A stretch of DNA of 64,000 nucleotides from Microbacterium oxydans. GTDB taxonomy: Bacteria; Actinomycetota; Actinomycetes; Actinomycetales; Microbacteriaceae. This document shows positions 8,823 to 17,584 of this stretch, piece after piece; position 1 is the first letter of the stretch; the number at the start of each line of letters is the position of its first letter. The stretch is from NCBI RefSeq assembly GCF_900095745.1, contig NZ_FMIR01000019.1, positions 248,001-312,000 of the forward strand, in the 5' to 3' direction. Made by a program: the position numbers and the translations under genes. A model generated the notes under the pieces. The model saw nothing but the letters and a program-made list of their open reading frames with translations. It was not told where the DNA came from and did not search any database.

Positions 8823-8993
8823 GCGTGCGATGGCTTGCGGACGAGGCGAGTGGTTCACGACGTGTTCCGCTCTCTCCGGGGTCACCCCGGGGTACGCAGT
8901 CTGACCTGGAACGAACGCCGCAGGCGCCTTACTGCGCTTCGCGCAGACCGGTGCCCGCACTGATGGACGAGTCGTACGCAGGCCATCGCACGC
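8823..8993 (+). ncRNA. Retron msr-msd non-coding RNA
   Basis: This gene-free stretch upstream of the reverse transcriptase folds like a retron RNA. The outer helix pairs 8823-8844 with 8972-8993: 12 perfect pairs (GCGTGCGATGGC with GCCATCGCACGC), then a G.U pair, four pairs, one mismatch (8840/8976) and four more pairs. These are the a1 and a2 arms. Inside are an msr hairpin at 8848-8872 (GAGTGG with CCGCTC, inner CAC/GTG), a second msr hairpin at 8876-8890 (CCGGGG, loop TCA, CCCCGG), and a long msd-like hairpin at 8920-8958 whose top is CTGCGC, loop TTC, GCGCAG. The guanosines at 8845-8848, next to a1, are candidate branch points. The order a1-msr-msd-a2-ret is canonical. Confidence 0.85.
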
Positions 8994-9021
8994 CCGGCGC
9001 CCGCTCCGCGGCTGCCCTCTG

Positions 9022-10392
9022 ATGGCGCCCTCCACCGCATCACGCGTGCTGGGGCGCACGCCGCGACCGTTGCCGTCGTTGGTGGCCGCCTCTCTGGCCG
9101 ACGCTTTCCTCGCCTCCGAGGTCTGGGCGAAGGAGCAGCTCGTCGAGGCCGGCGCGTATGTCATGGGAGCGCGTCGCCGTTGGCTCTCTCCGCTCGTCGG
9201 CGACGTGTTGACCTCCTTCGTCCGCCCGCCTGTCGATGCCCCGCGACTGCTGACGTCGGTGATCCTCCGTTCGCCCGATTTCGCAGAAGCGGTGCGCAAA
9301 GCCGACGAGCGCCGTTCGCCGCTGCGCATCCAGCACCGCGTAGTCGGTCCATCGGCGTCGCAGCCGCCCTCGGGCGCTCTTCCCCGCATCGACAGCATCC
9401 CGGATCTCGCCGCCATGCTCGATCTGGACGTCGGCCGGCTCCAGTGGTTCGCCGACACCAAACATTGGAATCGGCGCGCGCGCACAGGAGCCTTGCACCA
9501 CTACCGGTACGAGTGGCGCACACGGCACGGGCGGATCCCCAGGTTGCTAGAGATCCCGGAGCAACGGATGCGCCGTGTGCAGCGCAGTCTCCTGGAACAG
9601 GTGCTCGGCCTCATAGCCGTGAACGATGCCGCCCACGGTTTCATGCCCGGTCGCAGCGCGGCCACTGGGGCCGCGCTCCACACGGAGGCCGACATCGTCA
9701 TATCCCTCGACCTCACCACGTTCTTCGCCCGCGTGACGGGCGGTCGCATCTACGGAACGCTTCGGCAGTCGGGACTGTCCGAGCCGGTCGCGCACGTCGT
9801 GACCGGGCTGTGCAGCAACGCCGTTCCTCCGCGCGTGCTTGCTGCCATGCCACCGGGCGGATCATCCGACGAGCGGTTCGCCCTGCGTCGGGCTCTGGCC
9901 ACGAGTCATCTGCCGCAGGGCGCTCCCTCCTCGCCGATGCTTGCCAACCTCGCCATCCGGCGCCTGGATTCACGGCTGACGGGATGGGCGGATGCCGTCG
10001 ATGCGACCTACACGCGATACGCCGATGACCTCTCGTTCAGCGGCGGTCCGAGACTCGCGAAGCGACCTGATGCCTTCATCCGCGGTGTGCAGCGGATCAT
10101 CGAGGACGAGGGGCATGTGGCCAACCCGCACAAAACGAGGGTCCGACGCCAGGGCGTCAGGCAGAGCGTGACCGGAATCGTCGTCAACCAGCGAACGAAT
10201 GTCTCACGAGACGACTATGACCGGCTCAAGGCGACGATCCACAACTGCGTCGTGCACGGTCCGCGCAGTCAGAATCACCGCCGACTCGACGATTTCCGTG
10301 CACATCTGCTCGGCCGCATCTCGTGGGTCGAGAGCCTGAACCCCCAGCGAGGCGCGAAACTCCGTGCGGAGTTTCTGCGTATCCGTTGGTGA
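9022..10392 (+). CDS. Retron-type reverse transcriptase with N-terminal extension
   Basis: A 456-residue reverse transcriptase that would copy the msd part of the upstream RNA into msDNA. Motifs: SLDLTTFF with the catalytic Asp at 230, LPQGAPSSP at 297-305, YADD at 333-336, ANPHKTRV, and SVTGIVVNQ with the retron-specific VTG at 383-385. The retron NAxxH motif corresponds to TGAALH (215-220), so the Asn is replaced. Residues 1 to about 130 form an extra N-terminal region (AKEQLVEAGAYVMGARRRWL), as in long myxobacterial retron RTs. No Shine-Dalgarno is visible; the ATG overlaps the stop of a 65-codon frame as TGATG. No maturase or endonuclease domain is present, so it is not a group II intron. 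Confidence 0.92.
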   Translation: MAPSTASRVLGRTPRPLPSLVAASLADAFLASEVWAKEQLVEAGAYVMGARRRWLSPLVGDVLTSFVRPPVDAPRLLTSVILRSPDFAEAVRKADERRSPLRIQHRVVGPSASQPPSGALPRIDSIPDLAAMLDLDVGRLQWFADTKHWNRRARTGALHHYRYEWRTRHGRIPRLLEIPEQRMRRVQRSLLEQVLGLIAVNDAAHGFMPGRSAATGAALHTEADIVISLDLTTFFARVTGGRIYGTLRQSGLSEPVAHVVTGLCSNAVPPRVLAAMPPGGSSDERFALRRALATSHLPQGAPSSPMLANLAIRRLDSRLTGWADAVDATYTRYADDLSFSGGPRLAKRPDAFIRGVQRIIEDEGHVANPHKTRVRRQGVRQSVTGIVVNQRTNVSRDDYDRLKATIHNCVVHGPRSQNHRRLDDFRAHLLGRISWVESLNPQRGAKLRAEFLRIRW

Positions 10393-10466
10393 CCGCTGCG
10401 ATCGGGCGCGAGTGGCCAAGTGAGCCTACCGTCGGACGACCGGCACGGATGGCGCAGGATGGAGGT

Positions 10467-11147
10467 ATGCGCAGATCACGACACATCGCTCCTGCCGCTC
10501 GCATGTCGGACGTCCACGACGACGCGCCGACCCCGGCCGATGTACTGCGGTATCTCGTCCACCTTCCGGATGACTATGACTCCGATCCGGGCAGGCTCTG
10601 GCCTCTGGTGCTGTTCCTGCACGGTGCGGGCGAACGAGGTTCCGACCTCGACCTCGCCGCGGTGCACGGCCCGCCGCGGCTGGCGGATGACGGGCACGAG
10701 TTCCCCTTCGTCCTCGTCACCCCGCAGTGCGGTGAGTCGAGTCAGTGGGTCGCGGAGCTCTCGACCTTGTCCGGGCTGGTCGACGAGGTCGTCTCGACGC
10801 ACCGCGTCGATCCGGCCCGCATATCGGTGACCGGGCTCAGCATGGGCGGCTTCGGGACCTGGAGCCTGGCGGTGCGCTATCCCGAACGGTTCGCCGCTAT
10901 CGCACCGATCTGCGGCGGGCTCTGGATGCAGAGTGCTGAGCCGATTCGTCACCTGCCCGTCTGGGCTTTCCACGGCGACGCCGACGATGTCGTGCCGATC
11001 TCCGCCACGGAGGAGATCACCACCGAACTCCGGTCGCTCGACGCCGACGTGCGGTTCACGCGCTATGCGGGGGTCGGCCACGATTCCTGGACCGAGACCT
11101 ACGACAACCCCGAGCTGTACGACTGGCTGCTCTCGCACCGGCGCTAG
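10467..11147 (+). CDS. Predicted esterase/peptidase, alpha/beta hydrolase fold (phospholipase/carboxylesterase type)
   Basis: A cytoplasmic alpha/beta hydrolase of about 226 residues. The nucleophile elbow is GLSMGGFGTW, the acid is in HGDADDVVP and the catalytic His in GVGHDSWTE; LVLFLHGAGERGSD forms the oxyanion-hole region. The start is uncertain: ATG 10467 has GGAGG only one base away, while ATG 10503 (MSDVHDDAPTP) gives 214 residues and a more normal N-terminus. The gene follows the retron RT by 74 bp on the same strand, but its family is widespread in this group and it is probably a neighbour rather than a retron effector. It overlaps the 3' end of pdxT by 4 bp. Confidence 0.82.
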   Translation: MRRSRHIAPAARMSDVHDDAPTPADVLRYLVHLPDDYDSDPGRLWPLVLFLHGAGERGSDLDLAAVHGPPRLADDGHEFPFVLVTPQCGESSQWVAELSTLSGLVDEVVSTHRVDPARISVTGLSMGGFGTWSLAVRYPERFAAIAPICGGLWMQSAEPIRHLPVWAFHGDADDVVPISATEEITTELRSLDADVRFTRYAGVGHDSWTETYDNPELYDWLLSHRR

Positions 11148-11755
11148 CGCGCGTACGTCCCGGCACGGGCCCGGGCCTTGTCGAGGAAGCGCTCGTGGAA
11201 GCGCGTCTCGCCATCGACCTCCGGGTGGAAGCTCGTGCCGAGCAGGCTGCCCTGCTCGACGGCGACCACCGTGCCGTCCGTGAGCGATGCCAGGACGTCG
11301 ACACCGGCGCCCACACGCTCGACCACGGGGGCGCGGATAAACGTCGCGCGCATCGGAGGCTCCCCCAGCGCGGGGACGTCGAGTTCCGTCTCGAACGACT
11401 CCGTCTGGCGTCCGAAGGCGTTGCGACGGACGTCGACGTCCATTCCGCCGAACGACTCCTGGCCGTCGATCCTGTCGAGCACCGTGTCGGCGAGCAGGAT
11501 CAGTCCGGCGCACGTCCCGTAGACCGGGAGCCCTGCATCGATCGCGGTGCGGATCGGCTCCTGCATCCCGAAGATGCGCGAGAGCTTGTCGATCACACTC
11601 GACTCGCCGCCGGGGATCACGAGTCCGTCGACGGACAAGAGCTCTTCCGGTCGGCGCACCAGCACGACATCGGCGCCCAGGTGCGCGAGCAGGGCGGCGT
11701 GCTCGCGCACGTCGCCCTGCAGCGCGAGGACTCCGACGCGGGTGTTACCAGCCAC
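11144..11755 (-). CDS. pdxT: Pyridoxal 5'-phosphate synthase glutaminase subunit
   Basis: PdxT hydrolyses glutamine and channels ammonia to PdxS for PLP synthesis. The nucleophile Cys is in [13 protein letters not shown] and the catalytic His in [21 protein letters not shown] is the other family signature. The GTG at 11755 (giving [16 protein letters not shown], 203 residues) is preferred; an in-frame ATG at 11794 would overlap pdxS by 50 bp and add an unconserved Ser/Thr-rich leader. The gene overlaps pdxS by 11 bp and is translated from the same message. Confidence 0.94.
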   Translation of the reverse strand: MAGNTRVGVLALQGDVREHAALLAHLGADVVLVRRPEELLSVDGLVIPGGESSVIDKLSRIFGMQEPIRTAIDAGLPVYGTCAGLILLADTVLDRIDGQESFGGMDVDVRRNAFGRQTESFETELDVPALGEPPMRATFIRAPVVERVGAGVDVLASLTDGTVVAVEQGSLLGTSFHPEVDGETRFHERFLDKARARAGTYAR

Positions 11756-12638
11756 GCTCGGCGAGACGGTGCGGCGCGGGGAGGTCGCTGACATTGATGC
11801 CCACCATCGCCTCGCCGAGACCGCGCGAGACCTCGGCGATCACCTTGGCGTCGTCGAAGAACGTGGTGGCCTTGACGATGGCCTTGGCGCGTTCGGCGGG
11901 GTTGCCCGACTTGAAGATACCCGAGCCGACGAACACGCCGTCTGCTCCGAGCTGCATCATCATCGCGGCGTCTGCGGGGGTCGCGACTCCGCCGGCCACG
12001 AAGAGCACGACGGGGAGCTTGCCGGTCTCGGCGATCTCGGCGACCAGCTCGTAGGGCGCCTGCAGCTCCTTGGCGGCGACGTACAGCTCGTCCTTGGGCA
12101 GCGCAGCGAGGGCCGCGATCTCTCCACGGATCTTGCGGATGTGCTTCATCGCCTCGGAGACGTCGCCGGTGCCGGCCTCGCCCTTGGAGCGGATCATCGC
12201 GGCGCCCTCGTTGATGCGGCGGAGTGCCTCGCCCAGATTGGTCGCACCGCACACGAACGGCACGGTGAACTCGTACTTGTCGATGTGGTTCACGTAGTCG
12301 GCTGGCGAGAGCACCTCGGACTCGTCGATGTAGTCGACGCCGAGCTCCTGCAGCACCTGGGCCTCGACGAAGTGCCCGATGCGCGCCTTCGCCATCACCG
12401 GGATCGAGACCGTATCGATGATGCTGTCGATCATGTCGGGGTCGCTCATGCGCGAGACCCCACCCTGTGCGCGGATGTCGGCCGGCACGCGCTCGAGCGC
12501 CATGACGGCCACGGCGCCCGCATCTTCGGCGATCTTCGCCTGCTCAGCGGTGACGACGTCCATGATGACACCGCCCTTGAGCATCTCGGCGAGGCCGCGC
12601 TTGACGCGCGAGGATCCGGTGGTTGTCTGCTCGGTCAT
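11745..12638 (-). CDS. pdxS: Pyridoxal 5'-phosphate synthase subunit PdxS
   Basis: A 297-residue PdxS (SNZ family), the TIM-barrel subunit that builds PLP from ribose 5-phosphate, glyceraldehyde 3-phosphate and ammonia. Signatures include [17 protein letters not shown], the catalytic Lys in [23 protein letters not shown] with the second Lys downstream in [13 protein letters not shown], and [19 protein letters not shown]. It is the first gene of a pdxS-pdxT operon. The promoter lies in the 90-bp space shared with the divergent MocR-type regulator and contains a perfect palindrome. Confidence 0.97.
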   Translation of the reverse strand: MTEQTTTGSSRVKRGLAEMLKGGVIMDVVTAEQAKIAEDAGAVAVMALERVPADIRAQGGVSRMSDPDMIDSIIDTVSIPVMAKARIGHFVEAQVLQELGVDYIDESEVLSPADYVNHIDKYEFTVPFVCGATNLGEALRRINEGAAMIRSKGEAGTGDVSEAMKHIRKIRGEIAALAALPKDELYVAAKELQAPYELVAEIAETGKLPVVLFVAGGVATPADAAMMMQLGADGVFVGSGIFKSGNPAERAKAIVKATTFFDDAKVIAEVSRGLGEAMVGINVSDLPAPHRLAERGW

Positions 12639-12670
12639 GGGGAACTCCTGTCGGATGCACCGAAGTGGGT

Positions 12671-12716
12671 TTTGATCTAGATCAAACGTAGCACTGTCCG
12701 ATTCGACCTAGAATCG
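12671..12716. promoter_or_regulatory. Divergent pdxS / mocR regulatory region with two dyads
   Basis: Two inverted repeats lie in the shared promoter. The first, at 12671-12686, is the perfect 16-bp palindrome TTTGATCTAGATCAAA. The second, at 12699-12716, has CGATTC and GAATCG arms separated by 6 bp, and its right arm overlaps TAGAAT (12709-12714), a likely -10 box for the regulator gene. The layout suits autorepression of the regulator and activation or repression of pdxST by the MocR-type protein. Confidence 0.6.
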
Positions 12717-12728
12717 CTGAGGAGGATC

Positions 12729-14036
12729 ATGAGCGACCAGATCACAGGTACCACCGCGTCGGAGATCGCCGACAGCGTGCGTTCGCTGCGCGATCGCGGA
12801 TCCCTGCAGCCCGGAAGTCTCCTCCCCCCGGTGCGAGAGCTGGCCGCCACCCTCGGCGTGAATCGCAACACCGCCGTGGCTGCGTACCGTCAGCTCGCTC
12901 AGGCCGGCCTGGTGGTCTCGCGCGGGCGAGCCGGCACCGTGGTCGCGGGCCTCGAAGCAGTGGCGCAGGAGGGTTACGCCCCCGACACGGTGCTCCGCGA
13001 CATCGGCACCGGCAACCCGGACCCTCGCCTCATCCCCGACCCGGCACCCGCGCTCATGACCATCGCCTCGCGCCCCGTGCTCTACGGCGAGCCCGTGATC
13101 GATCGCGGACTCGAGGAATGGGCCCGGCAGTGGATCTCGGCCGACCTCGCCGATGTCGACTTCCGCATCACCATCACCAGCGGCGCCGTCGACGCGGTCG
13201 AGCGGCTTCTCGCGCAGGCGCTGATGCGCGACGATGCCGTGGCGCTCGAGGACCCGTGCTTCCTGGCGAGCATCCACACGGTGCGACTGGGCGGATACCG
13301 CGCCGTCCCGGTGCCTGTCGACGACGAGGGCATGACCGTCGACGGTTTGCGTGCGGCGCTGGACGCCGGCGTCCGCGCGATCATCTGCACCCCGCGCGCG
13401 CAGAACCCCACCGGAGCGAGCCTCACCGCGTCTCGAGCCGCCGAGCTCCGAGCCGTGCTGGCTGATCACCCGTACGTGCTGATCATCGAGGACGACCACT
13501 TCTCGATGCTGTCGCAGCGCCGGTACGAGTCACTCATCGGTGCGGACCACCGCCGATTCGCGCTCGTGCGCTCCGTGTCGAAGTTTCTCGGACCCGACAT
13601 GTGCCTCGCGATCGCGGCGACCGATGCCGAGACGGCCGAACGGCTCGCGATGCGTCTGAGTCCCGGCACCACGTGGGTGAGCCACCTGCTGCAGCGTCTC
13701 GCGCTGACCCAGCTGACCGACGACGCCGTGATGACCGAGGTCGCCGCAGCGGCCGCCCACTACGCCGAGCGGAATGCCGCCTTCGCAGAGCGCCTGCGCG
13801 CCGGCGGGATCGATGCGACAGCATCCGACGGCATGAGCCTGTGGGTCGAGCTGCCGCAACCCGCGCGTCTCGTCGCCGATCGGCTGATGCGCCGCGGGTG
13901 GCTGGCCCGCACCGGCGACGACTTCGCGCTCGACGACCGCGCAGAACCGTCCCACCATCTGCGCCTGACCGTGCACGACCTGTCCGATGATGAGGCCGAG
14001 ACCCTCGTCGCCGATCTCGTCGCGGCCGGGCGATGA
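12729..14036 (+). CDS. pdxR: MocR/PdxR-type transcriptional regulator (GntR HTH plus aminotransferase domain)
   Basis: A 435-residue GntR-aminotransferase fusion. The N-terminal winged helix (about 5-75) reads GSLLPPVRELAATLGVNRNT; the rest is a fold-type I aminotransferase domain with the PLP Lys in VRSVSKFLGPDM and the Asp in LIIEDDHFSM. Such proteins sense PLP. The divergent position next to pdxST and the pyridoxal kinase gene downstream strongly suggest that it is the B6 regulator PdxR. GGAGGATC precedes the ATG. Confidence 0.88.
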   Translation: MSDQITGTTASEIADSVRSLRDRGSLQPGSLLPPVRELAATLGVNRNTAVAAYRQLAQAGLVVSRGRAGTVVAGLEAVAQEGYAPDTVLRDIGTGNPDPRLIPDPAPALMTIASRPVLYGEPVIDRGLEEWARQWISADLADVDFRITITSGAVDAVERLLAQALMRDDAVALEDPCFLASIHTVRLGGYRAVPVPVDDEGMTVDGLRAALDAGVRAIICTPRAQNPTGASLTASRAAELRAVLADHPYVLIIEDDHFSMLSQRRYESLIGADHRRFALVRSVSKFLGPDMCLAIAATDAETAERLAMRLSPGTTWVSHLLQRLALTQLTDDAVMTEVAAAAAHYAERNAAFAERLRAGGIDATASDGMSLWVELPQPARLVADRLMRRGWLARTGDDFALDDRAEPSHHLRLTVHDLSDDEAETLVADLVAAGR

Positions 14037-14081
14037 CCACCCTCGCGGGCACCCGCCTGCCCTGAACGAAAGAGCCGGAGA

Positions 14082-14933
14082 ATGAAGATCCTCTCCATCC
14101 AGTCAGCCGTCGCCTACGGGCACGTCGGCAATTCCGCCGCGGTGTTCCCGCTGCAGCGCATCGGCGTCGAGGTGCTCCCGGTCTACACCGTGAACTTCTC
14201 CAACCACACCGGCTACGGCGCCTGGCGTGGGCCGATGATCGCTCCGGACGACGTCCGCGAGGTCATCACCGGCATCGAAGAGCGCGGCGTCTTCGGTCAG
14301 ATCGACGCGATCCTCAGCGGCTACCAGGGCGGCGAAGGCATCGGCGACGTGATCATCGACGCGGTCGCCCGCGTGAAGTCCGCGAACCCGAGCGCCGTCT
14401 ACGCCTGCGACCCGGTCATGGGCAACGCCAAGTCGGGGTGCTTCGTGGCCCCGGCGATCCCGGTTCTGCTGCGAGAGCGCGTCGTCCCGGTCGCCGACAT
14501 CATCACGCCGAACCAGTTCGAGCTCGGCTTCCTCACCGACACCGAGCCGGACACGCTCGAGTCCACCCTCGCTTCGGTCGACCTCGCCCACGCGATGGGT
14601 CCGCGCACCGTGCTGGTGACGAGCGTCGAGCGCCCTGACCGCGAAGAGGGCACCATCGAGATGCTCGCCGCCGACGAGCAGGGTGCGTGGCTGGTGCAGA
14701 CCCCGCACCTGCCGATGAAGGCGAACGGCTCGGGCGATGTGACAGCGGCACTGTTCACCGCGCACTACGTCGAGACCCGTAGCGCGAAGATCGCTCTGGA
14801 GCGCACGGCGTCAAGTGTCTACGACCTGTTGAAGGCCACACTCGAGTCCGGTGAGCGCGAGTTGCAGCTCGTCGAGGCGCAGGAGTTCTACGCGAACCCG
14901 CAGATGCAGTTCACCGCCCGTCAGGTGCGCTGA
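14082..14933 (+). CDS. pdxY: Pyridoxal kinase
   Basis: A 283-residue PfkB/ribokinase-superfamily kinase that phosphorylates pyridoxal in the salvage route to PLP. It starts MKILSIQSAVAYGHVGNSAA, typical of PdxY/PdxK. YACDPVMGN and TPNQFELGFLT are substrate and nucleotide contacts, and the anion-hole/catalytic Asp motif is KANGSGDVTAALFTA. It lies 45 bp downstream of the MocR-type regulator and is probably co-transcribed with it, so salvage and de novo B6 synthesis sit under one regulator. AGCCGGAG is the ribosome site. It ends one base before the convergent HIT gene. Confidence 0.94.
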   Translation: MKILSIQSAVAYGHVGNSAAVFPLQRIGVEVLPVYTVNFSNHTGYGAWRGPMIAPDDVREVITGIEERGVFGQIDAILSGYQGGEGIGDVIIDAVARVKSANPSAVYACDPVMGNAKSGCFVAPAIPVLLRERVVPVADIITPNQFELGFLTDTEPDTLESTLASVDLAHAMGPRTVLVTSVERPDREEGTIEMLAADEQGAWLVQTPHLPMKANGSGDVTAALFTAHYVETRSAKIALERTASSVYDLLKATLESGERELQLVEAQEFYANPQMQFTARQVR

Positions 14934-14934
14934 G

Positions 14935-15498
14935 CTACTGCGAAGCGGGCTCCGACGTCGGCCAGGCCTGCGCCACGGCCTCGCGCACCTCGCCGAGGAG
15001 CTGCGGGAGCGCCTTGGTCTTCGCGATGATCGGGAAGAAGTTGGCGTCCGACGTCCACCGCGGCACCACGTGCTGGTGCAGGTGGGCGTCGACGCCGGCG
15101 CCCGCCACGGCGCCCTGGTTCATGCCCAGGTTGAAGCCGTCGCAGCGTGACACCTCTCGCAGCACCCGCATCGCGGTCTGCGTGAGGGCGCCGATCTCAG
15201 CGACCTCCTCGGGCGTCGCCTGGTCGTACGTGGCGATGTGGCGGTACGGGCAGACGAGCAGGTGCCCGGAGTTGTACGGGAAGAGGTTCAGCAGCACGTA
15301 GGCCGTCTCCCCCCGCGCCACGACCAGCCGCTCCTCGTCCGGGAACTTCGGCGCCTCGCAGAACGGGCACTCCTCACGCAGCGGCTCAGGCCCGGCCTGG
15401 ATGTACGCCATCCGGTGCGGGGTCCACAGCCGCTGGAACTCGTCCGGAACCCCGGCGAGGAGTCCGGCATCCTCCAGCGGCTGCGCCCCCTCGGTCAC
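14935..15498 (-). CDS. HIT-family nucleotide hydrolase (AP4A phosphorylase-like)
   Basis: A 187-residue histidine-triad protein. The triad is [34 protein letters not shown] at the N-terminal side has a CxxC pair that often binds zinc in this subgroup, and [17 protein letters not shown] is the usual HIT core. The start is the GTG at 15498, overlapping the thrS stop as GTGA. The thrS-HIT gene pair is conserved in Actinobacteria, where the protein is annotated as a diadenosine-polyphosphate or nucleotide hydrolase; its natural substrate is not settled. Confidence 0.9.
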   Translation of the reverse strand: MTEGAQPLEDAGLLAGVPDEFQRLWTPHRMAYIQAGPEPLREECPFCEAPKFPDEERLVVARGETAYVLLNLFPYNSGHLLVCPYRHIATYDQATPEEVAEIGALTQTAMRVLREVSRCDGFNLGMNQGAVAGAGVDAHLHQHVVPRWTSDANFFPIIAKTKALPQLLGEVREAVAQAWPTSEPASQ

Positions 15499-17483
15499 GC
15501 CAGGTCCCCTGCTGTCTGCACGAGGCCGTGGCTGTCGATGACGGCGCGGATGCGGGCCACTGCGTCCGCGATCGGCACACCGTTCTCCTGCGTACCGTCG
15601 CGATAGCGGAACGAGACGGTGCCCGCGTCGCGGTCCTTCTCCCCCGCGATCAGCAGCAGCGGGACCTTGCCGGTCGTGTGGGTGCGGATCTTCTTCTGCA
15701 TCCGGTCGTCCGACGTGTCGAGCTCGGCACGCACGCCCTGGGCGCGCAGCGTGTCGATGACGTCGCCCAGGTAGTCGGCGAAGTCGTCGGCGACCGGGAT
15801 GCCCACGACCTGCAGGGGAGACAGCCATACCGGGAAGTCGCCGGCGTAGTGCTCGAGCAGGATCGCGAAGAACCGCTCGATCGAGCCGAACAGCGCGCGG
15901 TGGATCATGATCGGGCGCTTCTTCTGCCCGTCCTTGTCCATGAACTCGAGGTCGAAGCGCTCCGGCAGGTTCGGGTCGACCTGCACGGTGGAGAGCTGCC
16001 AGGTGCGACCGATCGCGTCACGCGTCTTCAGGTCGATCTTCGGGCCGTAGAACGCGGCCTCGCCGGGGACCTCGGTGAGCTTCAGGCCCGAGGCGACCGC
16101 GACGCGACGAAGGGCGTCGGTCGACGACTCCCAGAACTCGTCCGAGCCGATCCACTTCGACTTCTCGTCGTCCTTCATCGAGAGCTCGAGCTCGAAATCG
16201 GTCAGACCGAAGTCGCGCAGCATCGACAGGATGAACTCGAGGACCTTGCTGACCTCGGCCTCGAGCTGATCGGGCGTCACGAACAGGTGCGAGTCGTCCT
16301 GAGTGAAGCCGCGCACGCGGGTGAGACCGTGCAGCGCACCGGAGAGCTCGTTGCGATAGACCGTGCCGTTCTCGGCGAACCGCAGCGGCAGGTCACGGTA
16401 GCTGCGCGCACGTTCCTTGTAGATGAGGATGTGCATCGGGCAGTTCATGGGCTTCAGGTAGTAGTCCTGGCCCTGCTTGGTGATGTTGCCCTCGTCGTCG
16501 CGCTCCTCGTCCATGACGATCGGGGGGAACATCCCCTCCTTGTACGTGACGAGGTGGTTCGAGGTGAGGAAGAGGTCTTCCTTCGAGATGTGCGGCGTGT
16601 ACACGTAGGTGTAGCCGCCCTCGATGTGGCGCTTGCGGGCGTGCTGCTCCATCTCGCCGCGGATCACGCCGCCGCGCGGGTGCCAGACCGAGAGCCCGGA
16701 GCCGATCTCCTCGGGGAACGAGAACAGGTCGAGTTCCTTGCCCAGGCGCCGGTGGTCGCGCTTGGCAGCTTCTTCGAGGCGGTGCTGGTAGGCGCGCAGC
16801 TCGTCCTTGGTCGGCCATGCCGTGCCGTAGATGCGCTGCAGCTGCGGGTTCTTCTCGCTGCCGCGCCAGTAGGCCGCAGCGATGCGGGTGAGGTCCCAGC
16901 CGTTGCCGATCATGCGCGTGTTGGGCAGGTGCGGCCCGCGGCAGAGGTCCTTCCAGACGACCTCGCCGTCACGGGTGGTGTTGTCGTAGATCGTCAGCTC
17001 GCCTTCGCCGACCTCGACGGAGGCGCCCTCGGCGGCTTCCTTCCCACCCTTGAGCCCGATGAGCTCGAGCTTGAACGGCTCGTCCGCGAGCTCGGCGCGT
17101 GCCTCGTCGTCGGTCACGACACGGCGGACGAAGCGCTGGCCCTCACGGACGATGCGCTGCATCTCTTTGGTGATGGCCTTGATGTCTTCGGGCGTGAAGG
17201 GTGTCTCGACGCCGAAGTCGTAGTAGAACCCGTCGGTGATGGGCGGGCCGATGCCGAGGTTCGCCTGCGGGTTGATACGCTGCACCGCCTGCGCCAGCAC
17301 GTGCGCGGCCGAGTGACGGAGGATGTTCAGCCCGTCCTGGCTGTCGATCGTGACCGGCTCGACCTCGTCGGTATCGGTCACCGTCGTGGCGAGATCCTTG
17401 AGATCGCCGTTGACGCGCATCGCGACGACGTTTCGGTCAGTGAACAGGGCGAAGCCATCGTGCGGCCGGGCGTTTTCAGGCAC
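15495..17483 (-). CDS. thrS: Threonyl-tRNA synthetase
   Basis: A 662-residue class II synthetase that charges tRNA-Thr. After a short TGS-type N-terminal domain comes the editing/SAD region ([14 protein letters not shown], then [15 protein letters not shown]), the catalytic core with motif 2 [17 protein letters not shown], and motif 3 [20 protein letters not shown]. The C-terminal anticodon-binding domain begins near [15 protein letters not shown]. It is the first gene of a thrS-HIT pair. The upstream 100 bp contain dyads but no T-box features. Confidence 0.97.
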   Translation of the reverse strand: MPENARPHDGFALFTDRNVVAMRVNGDLKDLATTVTDTDEVEPVTIDSQDGLNILRHSAAHVLAQAVQRINPQANLGIGPPITDGFYYDFGVETPFTPEDIKAITKEMQRIVREGQRFVRRVVTDDEARAELADEPFKLELIGLKGGKEAAEGASVEVGEGELTIYDNTTRDGEVVWKDLCRGPHLPNTRMIGNGWDLTRIAAAYWRGSEKNPQLQRIYGTAWPTKDELRAYQHRLEEAAKRDHRRLGKELDLFSFPEEIGSGLSVWHPRGGVIRGEMEQHARKRHIEGGYTYVYTPHISKEDLFLTSNHLVTYKEGMFPPIVMDEERDDEGNITKQGQDYYLKPMNCPMHILIYKERARSYRDLPLRFAENGTVYRNELSGALHGLTRVRGFTQDDSHLFVTPDQLEAEVSKVLEFILSMLRDFGLTDFELELSMKDDEKSKWIGSDEFWESSTDALRRVAVASGLKLTEVPGEAAFYGPKIDLKTRDAIGRTWQLSTVQVDPNLPERFDLEFMDKDGQKKRPIMIHRALFGSIERFFAILLEHYAGDFPVWLSPLQVVGIPVADDFADYLGDVIDTLRAQGVRAELDTSDDRMQKKIRTHTTGKVPLLLIAGEKDRDAGTVSFRYRDGTQENGVPIADAVARIRAVIDSHGLVQTAGDLA

Positions 17484-17522
17484 AGAAACTCTCCATCTGG
17501 GTCGGTGTCCAGGTTACTCGCA

Positions 17523-17571
17523 TGATCACGGGGTCCTGACCGCTTCGCGACGGTGTCGGACACCGTGATCA
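17523..17571. repeat. Nested dyads upstream of thrS
   Basis: Two competing inverted repeats occupy the 101-bp space between the response-regulator stop and thrS start. The outer one pairs TGATCACGG (17523-17531) with CCGTGATCA (17563-17571); the inner one, CGGTGTC-G-GACACCG, spans 17551-17565. They cannot both form fully. They may terminate the upstream operon or act at the thrS promoter; no T-run follows, so the role is unclear. Confidence 0.35.
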
Positions 17572-17584
17572 GTGTCGTTGTCTG

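Noticed and set aside
8643-9485. A minus-strand 280-codon frame across the retron RNA and RT start
   Set aside because: It is Arg/Ser-rich, has no recognisable motif and overlaps a structured RNA and a clear RT gene.
9022-10392. RT as part of a group II intron or diversity-generating element
   Set aside because: No maturase or endonuclease domain, no intron ribozyme domains V/VI seen downstream, and no template/variable repeat; VTG and the adjacent a1/a2 RNA favour a retron.
10467-11147. Esterase as the retron effector
   Set aside because: Its family is common in this group, it has its own 74-bp upstream region, and nothing links it to the RT; kept only as a neighbour.
17484-17584. T-box riboswitch upstream of thrS
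   Set aside because: The space is only about 100 bp and lacks the specifier loop and conserved T-box sequence; only simple dyads are seen.
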